A stretch of 33,977 nt of DNA from Desertibaculum subflavum (GTDB lineage: Bacteria; Pseudomonadota; Alphaproteobacteria; Ferrovibrionales; Ferrovibrionaceae): assembly GCA_003576705.1 (NCBI GenBank), contig QOZS01000057.1, positions 1-33,977 of the forward strand, given 5' to 3'. The notes under the pieces are model-generated. The model ran no database searches, had not been told where the DNA came from, and saw only the letters and a list, made by a program, of their open reading frames with translations. The translations under genes were made by a program, and so were the position numbers. Of the stretch, positions 1-7,960 are shown piece by piece (the stretch's first letter is position 1; the number at the start of each line of letters is the position of its first letter).

Positions 1-253
1 GACGGTGCAGCGTCAGATGGGGTGTCTGGCCGATCCGCTCCACGATAAAGGCCCGGTGCGGCGCCAGGATCGGCTTGCGGTGGCCACCCATCTTGCCAGG
101 CGCGACCGAGCCGGTCGCACGATGGCGCTGCAACCACTTCACCACCGACGAAACGGCAACGCCGAACCGCGCCGCCACCGACCGGCAGCTCTCCCCGGAC
201 AGGGCCGCCGCTATAACTCGCTCGCGCAGATCATTGGATAGAGGTCGCGCCAT
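1..253 (-). CDS. IS630 family transposase, N-terminal part (cut by window edge)
   Basis: Reading the minus strand from the ATG at 253 gives 84 codons with no stop before the window edge. The translation starts MARPLSNDLRERVIAAALSG, followed by SVAARFGVAVSSVVKWLQR and then GSVAPGKMGGHRKPIL. This is the N-terminal helix-turn-helix DNA-binding region of IS630/Tc1-mariner-like transposases. The DDE catalytic domain would lie beyond position 1. Whether the full element is intact cannot be judged from this window. The gene points away from queF. Confidence 0.85.
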   Translation of the reverse strand, partial: MARPLSNDLRERVIAAALSGESCRSVAARFGVAVSSVVKWLQRHRATGSVAPGKMGGHRKPILAPHRAFIVERIGQTPHLTLHR

Positions 254-345
254 CGATGCTGGCCTCCAGCTCCAGCCAGCATCTTGAATCACAAATCGAC
301 CAAAACCGGAATCCCCGCCGATTCAACAAAGCCGTGAACCGCTCT
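1..345 (-). mobile_element. IS630-type insertion sequence, left part only
   Basis: The segment holds the 5' part of an IS630-type transposase and continues past the left edge. The outer boundary is inferred to be the TA at 345-346, because IS630 elements insert at TA and the sequence from there inward on the minus strand (starting GAGCGGTTCACGG) is non-coding leader before the transposase. The opposite end and the terminal inverted repeats cannot be compared because they lie outside the window. The insertion point coincides with the stop codon of queF. Confidence 0.7.
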
Positions 346-796
346 AGCCTCGGCCGCGGTAAGGCGCTACGCCCTGGTCGGGCAGCCAGAGCCCGGCCGG
401 CGGCGGGCCGGACTGGTAGAACACGTCGATCGGCATGCCGCCGCGCGGATACCAGTAGCCGCCGATGCGGAGCCATTGCGGCGCCATCGCGTCGATCAGG
501 CGCTTGGCGATGCCGACCGTGCACGCCTCGTGGAAGGCGGCGTGGTTGCGGAACGAGGCAAGGAACAGCTTGAGCGACTTGCTCTCGACCAGACGCGCCT
601 CGGGGACGTAGTCGATCACCAGATGCGCGAAGTCCGGCTGTCCGGTGACCGGACAGAGGCTGGTGAATTCCGGCGCGGCAAAGCGCACGAGATACAGCGT
701 GCCGGGATGCGGATTGGCCACGGTCTCGAGCTTCGCCTCCTGCGGCGAGGCCGGGATCGCGGCCGGGCGGCCGAGTTGAGTGAGATCATTCGCCAT
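344..796 (-). CDS. queF: NADPH-dependent 7-cyano-7-deazaguanine reductase QueF
   Basis: The 150-residue product is a short-form (single-domain) QueF, which reduces preQ0 to preQ1 in the cytoplasm during synthesis of the tRNA base queuosine. Family hallmarks are present: the nucleophile Cys48 in FTSLCPVTGQPDF, the proton-donor Asp55, the QueF motif ESKSLKLFL (71-79), Glu90 in FHE, and the C-terminal GGYWYPRGG and PDQGVAPYRGRG. The C terminus is full length. Its TAG stop (344-346) contains the TA that looks like the IS630 insertion site, so the last stop base may come from the IS. The start is 3 nt after the stop of the RDD gene, suggesting co-transcription. No other queuosine gene is in view. 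Confidence 0.95.
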   Translation of the reverse strand: MANDLTQLGRPAAIPASPQEAKLETVANPHPGTLYLVRFAAPEFTSLCPVTGQPDFAHLVIDYVPEARLVESKSLKLFLASFRNHAAFHEACTVGIAKRLIDAMAPQWLRIGGYWYPRGGMPIDVFYQSGPPPAGLWLPDQGVAPYRGRG

Positions 797-799
797 GGC

Positions 800-1303
800 T
801 CAACGCTCCGTCACGGGATCCGTCCGCACCACGACGGTGCCGCACAGGAAGTCCTGCACCAAGCGGCCGCGGCGGTTGAACAGTGCCACCAGCAGCAGCA
901 ACCAGCTCGTGGCGACGTGCAGCACGTAGAACAGCACCACCGACACCCCGGCGAGCAGATAATCCGGCCGGCGACCGTCGAGGCGACGCACCTCGATGCC
1001 GACCAGGCGCATGCCGAACGTGGCCGATTGCGGACCGCCGACCAGCAGCGTCGTATAGCCGACCAGAATGACGGCGAAGCTGACCAGGCCCAGGAGCGGT
1101 CCGGCCAGACCCAGCGTCAGCACGGTCAGCACCATGCCGGCGAACATGGCAAGGGCGAGCAGGACGCCGACAAGAGCGACATCGATCGCGTAGGCGAGGA
1201 TGCGACGGACCGTGATGCCCTCGAACCGCCAGCCTGCGAAGGGGCCGTCGCCGCCGGGTTGAGCGAGCGCGACGCTGGACGCCGAAGGATAGGATTCCGG
1301 CAT
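800..1303 (-). CDS. RDD family membrane protein
   Basis: A protein of about 167 residues with an N-terminal tail rich in Ser, Ala and Pro followed by an RDD domain. The domain opens with a motif like TVRRILAYAIDVALVG (conserved Arg and Asp), with several hydrophobic segments: one after that motif, one around MVLTVLTLGLAGPLLGLVSF, and one near VVLFYVLHVATSWLLLL. RDD proteins are small inner-membrane proteins of mostly unknown role; some are implicated in ion transport. The ATG at 1303 is preferred because GGAG lies 7 nt upstream; an in-frame ATG at 1324 is an alternative. It sits between motB and queF on the same strand, with no known functional link to either. Confidence 0.85.
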   Translation of the reverse strand: MPESYPSASSVALAQPGGDGPFAGWRFEGITVRRILAYAIDVALVGVLLALAMFAGMVLTVLTLGLAGPLLGLVSFAVILVGYTTLLVGGPQSATFGMRLVGIEVRRLDGRRPDYLLAGVSVVLFYVLHVATSWLLLLVALFNRRGRLVQDFLCGTVVVRTDPVTER

Positions 1304-1385
1304 GCCGGGGCTCCGCGGGGTCATCGGCTTCCGAATGTGGGGAGGCGAGCCGGCGAAAGCAACCCGGCGGATGGCTCCGGCCCGC

Positions 1386-2354
1386 TCAGCGCTGCAGCGA
1401 GGGCGGGATGACAGGCGCTTCCACGGCGGGCGCAGGCGGGGCGGCGGCCTGCTTCTCGCGCAGCAGCACGATGGAGATGCGGCGGTTGGCCGGATTGGTC
1501 GGATCGCTCGAGATCAGGGGGTCGCTGTCCGCCTTGCCGATCACGTTGTCGATGCGGCCGGCCGGGATGCCGGAATCGACGATCACCCGCCGGCTCGCAT
1601 TGGCCCGGTCGGTGGAGAGCTCCCAGTTGCCATAGCCGTTGTCGCCGCCGCGGAACGGCGTCGCGTCGGTATGCCCGCTGATCGAGATGCGGTTCGGCAG
1701 GCGGCTGACGATCTGCGACACCTTCTGCAGCAGGAGCCGCGTACGGTCGTGCATGTCGGCCGTGCCGGAAGGGAACATCGACTGGCGGTCCTGGTCGACC
1801 AGCTGGATCCGCAGGCCCTCCGGCGTCATGTCGATGATCAGGTTGCGCTTCAGGTCGGAAAGCTCGGGCACATCCTGGATCGCCTGGCGGATCTGGTCGC
1901 GCGCATCTTCGAAGGCTTTCTGTTCGCGCTCGGCGAGCTGGCGCTTCAGCTCCTCCTCGTCGAGCGAGCCGTCCTTGTCCTTGTCTTTGGTGAAGTCCTT
2001 GTCGTTGTCCTTGTATTTCATGCCCGGCGTGTCCTGCGCCGGCGGGGCCAGGGCGACGGTGACGTTGACATGGCCGCGATCGGAAATCTTGGCGCCGTCG
2101 ACGATGACGGTCTGCCCGCCCATCACGCCGCCGGCGCCGTTCTCCGACTTGCTGGCGGCGGTCGGCGCGAAATAGTCGGCAAGGCCCGCCTTCTGCTCCG
2201 CCGTGGTGACGTTGAGCAGCCAGAGCAGCAGGAAGAACGCCATCATCGCGGTGACGAAGTCGGCATAGGCAACCTTCCAGGCGCCGCCGTGGTGCCCGCC
2301 ACCGCCCTTCTTGACCTTCTTGATGATGATGACCGGCTGGTTGCCGTCCGCCAT
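1386..2354 (-). CDS. motB: Flagellar motor stator protein MotB with an EF-hand-like loop
   Basis: The 322-residue product is the peptidoglycan-anchored stator subunit that with MotA forms the ion channel driving flagellar rotation. A short cytoplasmic tail precedes one membrane helix (about 30-49) starting YADFVTAMMAFFLLLWLL; Asp32 matches the proton-binding Asp32 of E. coli MotB. Residues 170-300 form the OmpA-like peptidoglycan-binding domain, with ISISGHTDATPF and NWELSTDRANASRR. The periplasmic linker is unusual: residues 124-135 read DKDKDGSLDEEE, a textbook EF-hand calcium loop, followed by a long charged helix (133-165). The C-terminal tail is Ala/Pro rich. It lies 12 nt behind motA in the same operon. 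Confidence 0.95.
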   Translation of the reverse strand: MADGNQPVIIIKKVKKGGGGHHGGAWKVAYADFVTAMMAFFLLLWLLNVTTAEQKAGLADYFAPTAASKSENGAGGVMGGQTVIVDGAKISDRGHVNVTVALAPPAQDTPGMKYKDNDKDFTKDKDKDGSLDEEELKRQLAEREQKAFEDARDQIRQAIQDVPELSDLKRNLIIDMTPEGLRIQLVDQDRQSMFPSGTADMHDRTRLLLQKVSQIVSRLPNRISISGHTDATPFRGGDNGYGNWELSTDRANASRRVIVDSGIPAGRIDNVIGKADSDPLISSDPTNPANRRISIVLLREKQAAAPPAPAVEAPVIPPSLQR

Positions 2355-2366
2355 GGCGATGATCCG

Positions 2367-3227
2367 TTACACCGGCAGCAGCTTGCCGGTCGCCTCTTCG
2401 ACTTCCATGAAGGTCGGCCGCACATCGGATTGCAGCACCTTGCGGGCGAACTCGATGGAGACCGCCGGCGCATAGCCCTGCAGATGGGCGACAAGACCGG
2501 CCTTGATCGCCTGCAGATATTTCCCGTCGGCCTCGTGGATCTCCTTCACCCGGTTGGCGATCGGGCCGAACACGCCATAGGCGATCAGAATGCCGAGGAA
2601 GGTGCCGACCAGCGCCGCGCCGATCAGGCCGCCGAGGATCGCCGGCGGCTCGTTGATCGATGCCATGGTCTTGATGACGCCGAGCACCGCCGCGACGATG
2701 CCGAGCGCCGGGCAGGCGTCGGCCATGGTCTGGATCGCATGCGAGATCGCATGGTTCTCCTCGTGGTGCGTCTCCAGCTCCTCGTCGAGCAGCGCCTCCA
2801 GCTCGTGCGGATTCTCGCTGCCCATGGTGAGCAGGCGCAGGTAGTCGCACAGGAACTCGACCGCGTGATGGTCACCGGAGAATTTCGGGAACTGGGTGAA
2901 GAGCGAGCTTTCGTGCGGGTTCTCGACATGCTGCTCCAGCGCCAGCATGCCCTTGGTCTTGGCCAGCTTGAACACGCTGTAGAGCATGCTGAGGAGTTCG
3001 AGGAAGTCGTCCTTCTTGTACTTGGACCCCTTGAAGGCGAGCCCGAAGCCGGCGCTCGCCCCCTTCACCACCTTCATCGAATTGCCGAGCACGAAAGTGC
3101 CGACCGCCGCGCCGCCGATAATGACGAGCTCGAACGGCTGCATCAGCACGCCGAGCTTGCCGCCCATGGCCATGTAGCCGCCGATGACGCAGCCGAAGAC
3201 GATGACGAGGCCGATGATGCCGAGCAT
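2367..3227 (-). CDS. motA: Flagellar motor stator protein MotA
   Basis: The 286-residue product is the MotA stator subunit, an inner-membrane protein whose cytoplasmic loop pushes on the rotor protein FliG. Four hydrophobic segments are visible (about 1-20, 32-50, 172-190 and 198-222). Functional residues align at the same numbers as in E. coli: Glu98 in the cytoplasmic loop (ALEQHVENPHESSLF) and the channel prolines Pro173 (DACPALGIVAA) and Pro222 (VFGPIANRV). The loop residue equivalent to Arg90 is Lys90. A CtrA-like box lies 55 nt upstream. motB follows after 12 nt, so the pair is probably co-transcribed. Confidence 0.95.
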   Translation of the reverse strand: MLGIIGLVIVFGCVIGGYMAMGGKLGVLMQPFELVIIGGAAVGTFVLGNSMKVVKGASAGFGLAFKGSKYKKDDFLELLSMLYSVFKLAKTKGMLALEQHVENPHESSLFTQFPKFSGDHHAVEFLCDYLRLLTMGSENPHELEALLDEELETHHEENHAISHAIQTMADACPALGIVAAVLGVIKTMASINEPPAILGGLIGAALVGTFLGILIAYGVFGPIANRVKEIHEADGKYLQAIKAGLVAHLQGYAPAVSIEFARKVLQSDVRPTFMEVEEATGKLLPV

Positions 3228-3281
3228 GGTGGCGCGAGAGACCCTTACGCGAGCTTACGCAGCGCAGTTTCGGGGTCGCTG

Positions 3282-3297
3282 GTTAAAACAGCGTTAG
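3282..3297 (-). promoter_or_regulatory. Putative CtrA-binding box upstream of motA
   Basis: On the minus strand the sequence reads CTAACGCTGTTTTAAC, i.e. CTAA-N7-TTAAC. This is one mismatch from the CtrA consensus TTAA-N7-TTAA known from Caulobacter and other alphaproteobacteria. It lies 55 nt before the motA start, in the 80-nt gap after the threonine ammonia-lyase gene. The functional role is inferred from motif and context only. Confidence 0.45.
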
Positions 3298-3307
3298 GCC
3301 AGAAATA

Positions 3308-4528
3308 CTAGTCTTCGTCGTAGCTTAAGACTCGGTAACGAAGTCGTTCCGCAGCCAGGGCGGTGCGGATGCGATCGACGTGGTCAGTGCCCATGGTTTC
3401 GACCAGAAGGTCGAGATCGGCCGATTTCGCCGGCACGCCGCCGAACCAGCGCTGGTGCTGCACTTCGACAATGTTGCCGCCCTGGGCGCCGATGATGCCG
3501 GCGATGCGCGACAACGCGCCGGGCTGGTCCTGCACCTCAACGCGAAGCCGCACCATGCGGTCCTGCCGCACCAGGTCGCGCATGAAGATCGAGGCGAGCA
3601 GCCGCGTGTCGATATTGCCGCCCGACAGGACGAGCCCCACCTTGCGGCCCCGGAAGCGCTCGGGGTCGCTCAGCACCACCGCCAGGCCGACGGCGCCGGC
3701 CCCTTCCACCACCGTCTTCTCGACCTCCGCCAGCAGCACCACCGCGCGCTCGATCGTGGTCTCGTCGACCAGCAGCACACCGTCGAGCCGCGGCCGGATC
3801 AGCGCGAGCGGCAGCGCGCCGACCTGCTTGACCGCGATGCCCTCGGCGATGGTCGAGCCGCCATCGGGCGGCGCGCGGCCCTCCAGCGCGGCGGCGAGCG
3901 AGGGATAGGCCTGGGTCTGCGCGGCGAGGACGGCGAGATCGGGCCGGATCGCCTTGGCCGCCACCGCCATGCCGGAGATGAGCCCGCCGCCCCCCACCGG
4001 CACGACCAGCATGTCGAGGTCCGGGAAATCCTCCAGCAGCTCCAGCGCCACGGTGCCTTGGCCGGCGATCACCGTCGCGTCGTCGTAGGGGTGCACCATG
4101 ACCAGGCCGCGCTCGGCCGCATGGGAAGCGGCGAAAGCGGCAGCCTCGGCGAAGGTCGCGCCTTCGAGCCGCACGCTCGCGCCATGCGCCTCGGTGCGCT
4201 GGATCTTCTGGAACGGGCTGCCCCTCGGCATCACGATGGTGACCGGCACGCCGAGCCGGCGGCCGTGATAGGCCAATGCCTGGGCATGATTGCCGGCCGA
4301 GGCCGCCAGCACGCCGCGCGCGCGCTCCTCCGGCGTCAGGCCGAGCAGGCGGTTGAGCGCGCCGCGCTCCTTGAACGAGCCGGTGAACTGCAGGTTCTCG
4401 AACTTCACCACCAGATCGCAGCCGACCAGCGCGGAGAGCGAGCGCGACAACGCCGCCGGCGTTCGCTCGATCGCGCCCTTGAGCCGCGCCGCGGCGGCGC
4501 GGATATCGGCGATGTCGACGGTGCTCAT
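3308..4528 (-). CDS. ilvA: Threonine ammonia-lyase (dehydratase) with C-terminal ACT domain
   Basis: A 406-residue PLP enzyme that deaminates threonine to 2-oxobutanoate, feeding isoleucine synthesis or threonine breakdown. The PLP lysine is Lys53 in FTGSFKERGALNR; SAGNHAQALAYHG and the glycine loop VPVGGGGLISG bind PLP and substrate. A single ACT domain (about 327-406, starting MVRLRVEVQDQPGALSR) makes it the one-ACT form rather than the long E. coli IlvA with two. Serine may also be a substrate. The ATG at 4528 overlaps the TGA of the penicillin-acylase gene by 4 nt (ATGA), so translation is probably coupled. Whether it is biosynthetic or catabolic cannot be told from sequence. Confidence 0.9.
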   Translation of the reverse strand: MSTVDIADIRAAAARLKGAIERTPAALSRSLSALVGCDLVVKFENLQFTGSFKERGALNRLLGLTPEERARGVLAASAGNHAQALAYHGRRLGVPVTIVMPRGSPFQKIQRTEAHGASVRLEGATFAEAAAFAASHAAERGLVMVHPYDDATVIAGQGTVALELLEDFPDLDMLVVPVGGGGLISGMAVAAKAIRPDLAVLAAQTQAYPSLAAALEGRAPPDGGSTIAEGIAVKQVGALPLALIRPRLDGVLLVDETTIERAVVLLAEVEKTVVEGAGAVGLAVVLSDPERFRGRKVGLVLSGGNIDTRLLASIFMRDLVRQDRMVRLRVEVQDQPGALSRIAGIIGAQGGNIVEVQHQRWFGGVPAKSADLDLLVETMGTDHVDRIRTALAAERLRYRVLSYDED

Positions 4529-6927
4529 CGCGGCGCCGGCTGCAGGATCAGCCGGCCGGCATTGCCGGGCTCGTAATCGGCGCGGCGCGTCGTCATCGGC
4601 AGGTACTCGGTGCGTGCCCAGGGCGTAGCGAAGTCGGCGTAATGCGGTGACATCCAGTTGCCGGATTGCCCGGTGGACTGGATGAAGATCGAGCGGTCGA
4701 GATCGGCGAGATCGTAGATCGCCCGGAAGCTCGCCGCGTGGCGGTTCGCGAACGGCGCCGCGTCGTTGCGGATATCGTGCTGGCCGACATTCACCGTGAA
4801 GCCGTCGCCCGGCGTCGGCACCACGATGTCGAACAGGTCGCCGAGCAGGAACAACCCGCTGAACGGACGGTGCGGCGAGACGGCGGCATGCGCCTCGCCC
4901 CAGCGCCACCGCCGCGCATCGCTGCCATAGCGCTGCACCAGATCCTCCAGCGCCTCCTCCAACGACTGGCCGAGCAGCTGCTGGCAGGTCTCGCGGATCG
5001 GCGTGGTGATGTCGTCGCACCAGCGCGACTGGCCGTTGACGTCGCCCAGCACGTTGCCGAGAAACTCGATCCGCAGGCGCCAGGCCTCGCGAAACACCGC
5101 GCCCAGCTCGTCGGCGAAGATCAGCCGGCTGAGCTGGCGCAGCCAGGCGGTGACGATCAGCGGCTCGGGCCGACCCGCCTCCATGCGTCCGTCCCATTGC
5201 CGCACCAGCTCGAGCGCCGCCGCCGTCCGCGCCGACACGGTCGGCGATGTCAGCAGGAAGGGCAGCAGGTCGCGCACCGCAAGCGAGGTCACATCGGCCT
5301 GGATGGCCTTGAAGCTGTCGATCGAATGCGCGTCGCGCCCGGCAATCAGGGATTCGATCCGTCGTGCCCGGTAGGGCGGCTGCCAATCCGCGGTGATGTG
5401 GTAGCGGTAGCGGTCGGACACGATCTTGTTGTTCGCCGTCACGATCGAGCCGCCGGGCGGATTCAGGCTGCGCGGCAGATCGCCATAGGGAATGAAGCCC
5501 TGCCAGTCATACCGCGCGTCCCAGCCGGGCGACGGGGCGAGGCCTCGGATGTCGTTCTCGGGCCTGCGGATCGGCACCCGGCCCGGCGCCAGGAACCCGA
5601 TATTGCCCTCGACATCGGCGTAGACGATGTTCTGCTGGGGCGCCACGTAGTCGGCGAACGCGTCGACGAAGGCCGTCCAGTGCCGGGCCCGCACGGCGCG
5701 CAGGCCCGCCTCGATGGTGCGATCGTCGTCGGCCAGCGCGGTCCAGGCGAGCGCGATGACATGATCCTTGTCGATCAGCGGCGCGAGGCGGTCCATCGTG
5801 TCGGAAATCACCGGCCCATGCCGCGTGCGGCGCACGGTGATGCGCAGATCCGCCTCGCCGCGGACCCGGATCACCTCCTCGCGCGTCTCGAAGGGCATCG
5901 GGCCCGCCGGCGTGAGGTAGCGCCTGGGATCGGTGTCGAGCCGCTCGATGTAGAGGTCCTGGACATCCGGGCCGGTATTGGTGAAGCCCCAGGCGGCATG
6001 GTCGGTGCGGCCCAGCACCATCACCGGCACGCCCGGCAGGGTGGCGCCGATGGCGTTCCCCTCCGGCGTGCGCCAATGCGCGAGGTAGAAAACCGCCGGC
6101 GCCGACAGGCCGAGATGCGGATCGTTGGCGAGCAACGGCCGGCCGGTCGCGGAGCGCGCACCGGCAACCACCCAATTGTTCGATCCGATGCCGGTCGCCG
6201 GCGCGCCGGGCATCGCCGCCGCCAGGCGGACGGCGTCGACGCCGACATCACGGTAGAGCGCGGCGAGGTCGGGCAGCGCCACCGGCGCGTCGCCGGGATA
6301 GGGCGGCAGGAACTCGCCGATCTGGCGATTGCTCAAGCCTTGCTTGGCCAGGGCCATGCGCAGCAGCTCGGCGCGGAACGAGCCGCCGAGATCCCAGGCC
6401 ATGATCTTGAGCCAGCCGATGCTGTCGGCCGGAGTCCACGGCTCGGGCGTAACGCCGAGCGCCAGGAACTCGAGCGGCAGCAGCCGGGTGGCCCCGCCCA
6501 GGAAGGCGTTGACCCCGGCGGCATAGGCTTCGAGCGAAGCGCGCCCCTCGGACGACAGATGCGCGACGGCGGCCTCCGCATGCCGGCGCAGGCCGAGCGT
6601 GCGCATCACCCTGTCGATCTCGACCGCGCGGCTACCGAATATCTCGGCGAGACGTCCGGCGGCGATACGCCGCTGCGTCTCCATCTGCCACAGCCGATCC
6701 TGGGCATGCAGAAAGCCGAGGGCGAAATAGGCGTCGTCCTGCGTCGCCGCCTCGATATGCGGGATGCCATGGCGGTCGCGCAGGATTTCGACCTTGCCGC
6801 CGAGGCCGGCGACGGTGGCCGTGCCCGACGTCCGGGGCAGAGTCTGATGCAGCCAGAGATAGGCACCGCCCGCCGCGACGATCAGGACGGCGGCCAGCCA
6901 GAACACGATACGCCTTGCCCATAGCAT
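4525..6927 (-). CDS. Penicillin acylase family Ntn-hydrolase, membrane anchored
   Basis: An 800-residue precursor of the penicillin G acylase / acyl-homoserine-lactone acylase family, amidases that cleave acyl side chains. An N-terminal hydrophobic segment (about 7-26) is an uncleaved anchor or signal peptide, placing the enzyme in the periplasm. The alpha-chain motif (DRHGIPHIEA, then AYFALGFLHAQDRLWQM) is followed by the autoprocessing site: TGIGSNNWVVAG puts the N-terminal nucleophile of the beta chain at Ser249. Conserved beta-chain stretches include GRPLLANDPHLGL, MVLGRTDHAAWGFTN and RHGPVI. The substrate is unknown; quorum-signal acylase, beta-lactam acylase and peptidoglycan-related amidase are all possible. 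It overlaps the threonine ammonia-lyase gene by 4 nt and is divergent from the dehydrogenase at 7067. Confidence 0.9.
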   Translation of the reverse strand: MLWARRIVFWLAAVLIVAAGGAYLWLHQTLPRTSGTATVAGLGGKVEILRDRHGIPHIEAATQDDAYFALGFLHAQDRLWQMETQRRIAAGRLAEIFGSRAVEIDRVMRTLGLRRHAEAAVAHLSSEGRASLEAYAAGVNAFLGGATRLLPLEFLALGVTPEPWTPADSIGWLKIMAWDLGGSFRAELLRMALAKQGLSNRQIGEFLPPYPGDAPVALPDLAALYRDVGVDAVRLAAAMPGAPATGIGSNNWVVAGARSATGRPLLANDPHLGLSAPAVFYLAHWRTPEGNAIGATLPGVPVMVLGRTDHAAWGFTNTGPDVQDLYIERLDTDPRRYLTPAGPMPFETREEVIRVRGEADLRITVRRTRHGPVISDTMDRLAPLIDKDHVIALAWTALADDDRTIEAGLRAVRARHWTAFVDAFADYVAPQQNIVYADVEGNIGFLAPGRVPIRRPENDIRGLAPSPGWDARYDWQGFIPYGDLPRSLNPPGGSIVTANNKIVSDRYRYHITADWQPPYRARRIESLIAGRDAHSIDSFKAIQADVTSLAVRDLLPFLLTSPTVSARTAAALELVRQWDGRMEAGRPEPLIVTAWLRQLSRLIFADELGAVFREAWRLRIEFLGNVLGDVNGQSRWCDDITTPIRETCQQLLGQSLEEALEDLVQRYGSDARRWRWGEAHAAVSPHRPFSGLFLLGDLFDIVVPTPGDGFTVNVGQHDIRNDAAPFANRHAASFRAIYDLADLDRSIFIQSTGQSGNWMSPHYADFATPWARTEYLPMTTRRADYEPGNAGRLILQPAPR

Positions 6928-7066
6928 CGTCGCACCTTAGCGGGGTGATCGGCCGATTCGAAGATGGCGCTTGTTTGCAGGGCCTTACGAGGCCCGCCGC
7001 CGGTGTGAAATTGCGCCCCAGGTGGTGTATATCGGCACCCGGGCTCGCCGCGAGGAGAAACACGAG

Positions 7067-7951
7067 ATGGGAGAGAAAGTGGCCTTCATCGGCCTCGGTG
7101 TCATGGGCTTTCCGATGGCCGGGCATCTGGTCAAGGCCGGGCACGAGGTGACGGTCTATAACCGCAACGCCGCCAAGGCTGAGGCCTGGGTGCAGAAATT
7201 CGGCGGCAGGAAGGCCGATACGCCGGCCGCCGCCGCCAAGGGCAACAAGTTCGTGATGAGCTGCGTCGGCAACGACGACGACCTGCGCAGCGTGATCCTG
7301 GGGGCGGCCGGCGCCTTCGCCGGCATGGACAAGGGCGCGACCCTGGTCGACCACACGACGGCGTCGGCCGATGTGGCGCGCGAGCTTGCCGCGGACGCGG
7401 AGAAGAAGGGCCTGGGCTTCCTCGACGCGCCGGTGTCCGGCGGCCAGGCTGGCGCCGAGAACGGCGTGCTGACGGTGATGGTCGGCGGCAAGGAGACGAC
7501 CTATGGCCCGGCGGAGCCGGTCATCAAGGCCTATGCGCGAATGTGCAAGCTGCTCGGGCCCGCGGGTTCGGGCCAGCTGACCAAGATGGTGAACCAGATC
7601 TGCATCGCCGGCACCGTGCAGGGGCTCTCCGAAGGTCTTGCGCTCGCCCGCGCCACCGGCCTCGACATCGCTTCCGTGGTCGAGGTGATCTCCAAGGGCG
7701 CCGCGCAATCCTGGCAGATGGAGAACCGCTACAAGACCATGCTGGAATCGAAGTTCGATTTCGGCTTCGCGGTCGACTGGATGCGCAAGGATCTCGGCAT
7801 CTGCCTGAACGAGGCGCGCCGCGCCGGCGTCACCCTGCCGGTCACCGCCCTGGTCGACCAGTTCTATGCCGAGGTGCAGCAGATGGGCGGCAGCCGCTGG
7901 GACACGTCCTCGCTGATCGCGCGCCTGGAAGCGAAGAAGACGAAGCAGTAG
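7067..7951 (+). CDS. NAD(P)-dependent beta-hydroxyacid dehydrogenase (3-hydroxyisobutyrate dehydrogenase-like)
   Basis: A 294-residue member of the 3-hydroxyisobutyrate / tartronate-semialdehyde reductase family. The Rossmann motif FIGLGVMGFPMAGHL (7-21) binds the dinucleotide, DAPVSGGQAGAENG (120-133) is the substrate-binding signature, and Lys173 with Asn177 in GSGQLTKMVNQ are the catalytic residues. The start at 7067 is chosen for the strong ribosome site GAGGAGAAA just upstream and because the family begins at MGEKVAFIGL; an upstream in-frame ATG at 6971 only adds atypical sequence. The exact substrate (3-hydroxyisobutyrate, tartronate semialdehyde or a related acid) is not decidable. It is followed by a REP palindrome. 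Confidence 0.9.
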   Translation: MGEKVAFIGLGVMGFPMAGHLVKAGHEVTVYNRNAAKAEAWVQKFGGRKADTPAAAAKGNKFVMSCVGNDDDLRSVILGAAGAFAGMDKGATLVDHTTASADVARELAADAEKKGLGFLDAPVSGGQAGAENGVLTVMVGGKETTYGPAEPVIKAYARMCKLLGPAGSGQLTKMVNQICIAGTVQGLSEGLALARATGLDIASVVEVISKGAAQSWQMENRYKTMLESKFDFGFAVDWMRKDLGICLNEARRAGVTLPVTALVDQFYAEVQQMGGSRWDTSSLIARLEAKKTKQ

Positions 7952-7960
7952 GTAGCCATA

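Noticed and set aside
3277..3293. CGCTG/CAGCG hairpin as a terminator after the threonine ammonia-lyase gene
   Set aside because: The stem is only 5 bp with no T tract after it; the same bases are better explained by the CtrA-like box.
1302..3311. 669-codon open frame on the plus strand over motA and motB
   Set aside because: It is exactly antisense to motA and motB, rich in Arg, His and Asp with no recognisable domain, as expected for the complementary frame of GC-rich genes.
4666..6924. 752-codon open frame on the plus strand over the penicillin acylase gene
   Set aside because: Antisense shadow of a clearly recognised gene; the composition is Arg/Gly/Gln rich and no motif is visible.
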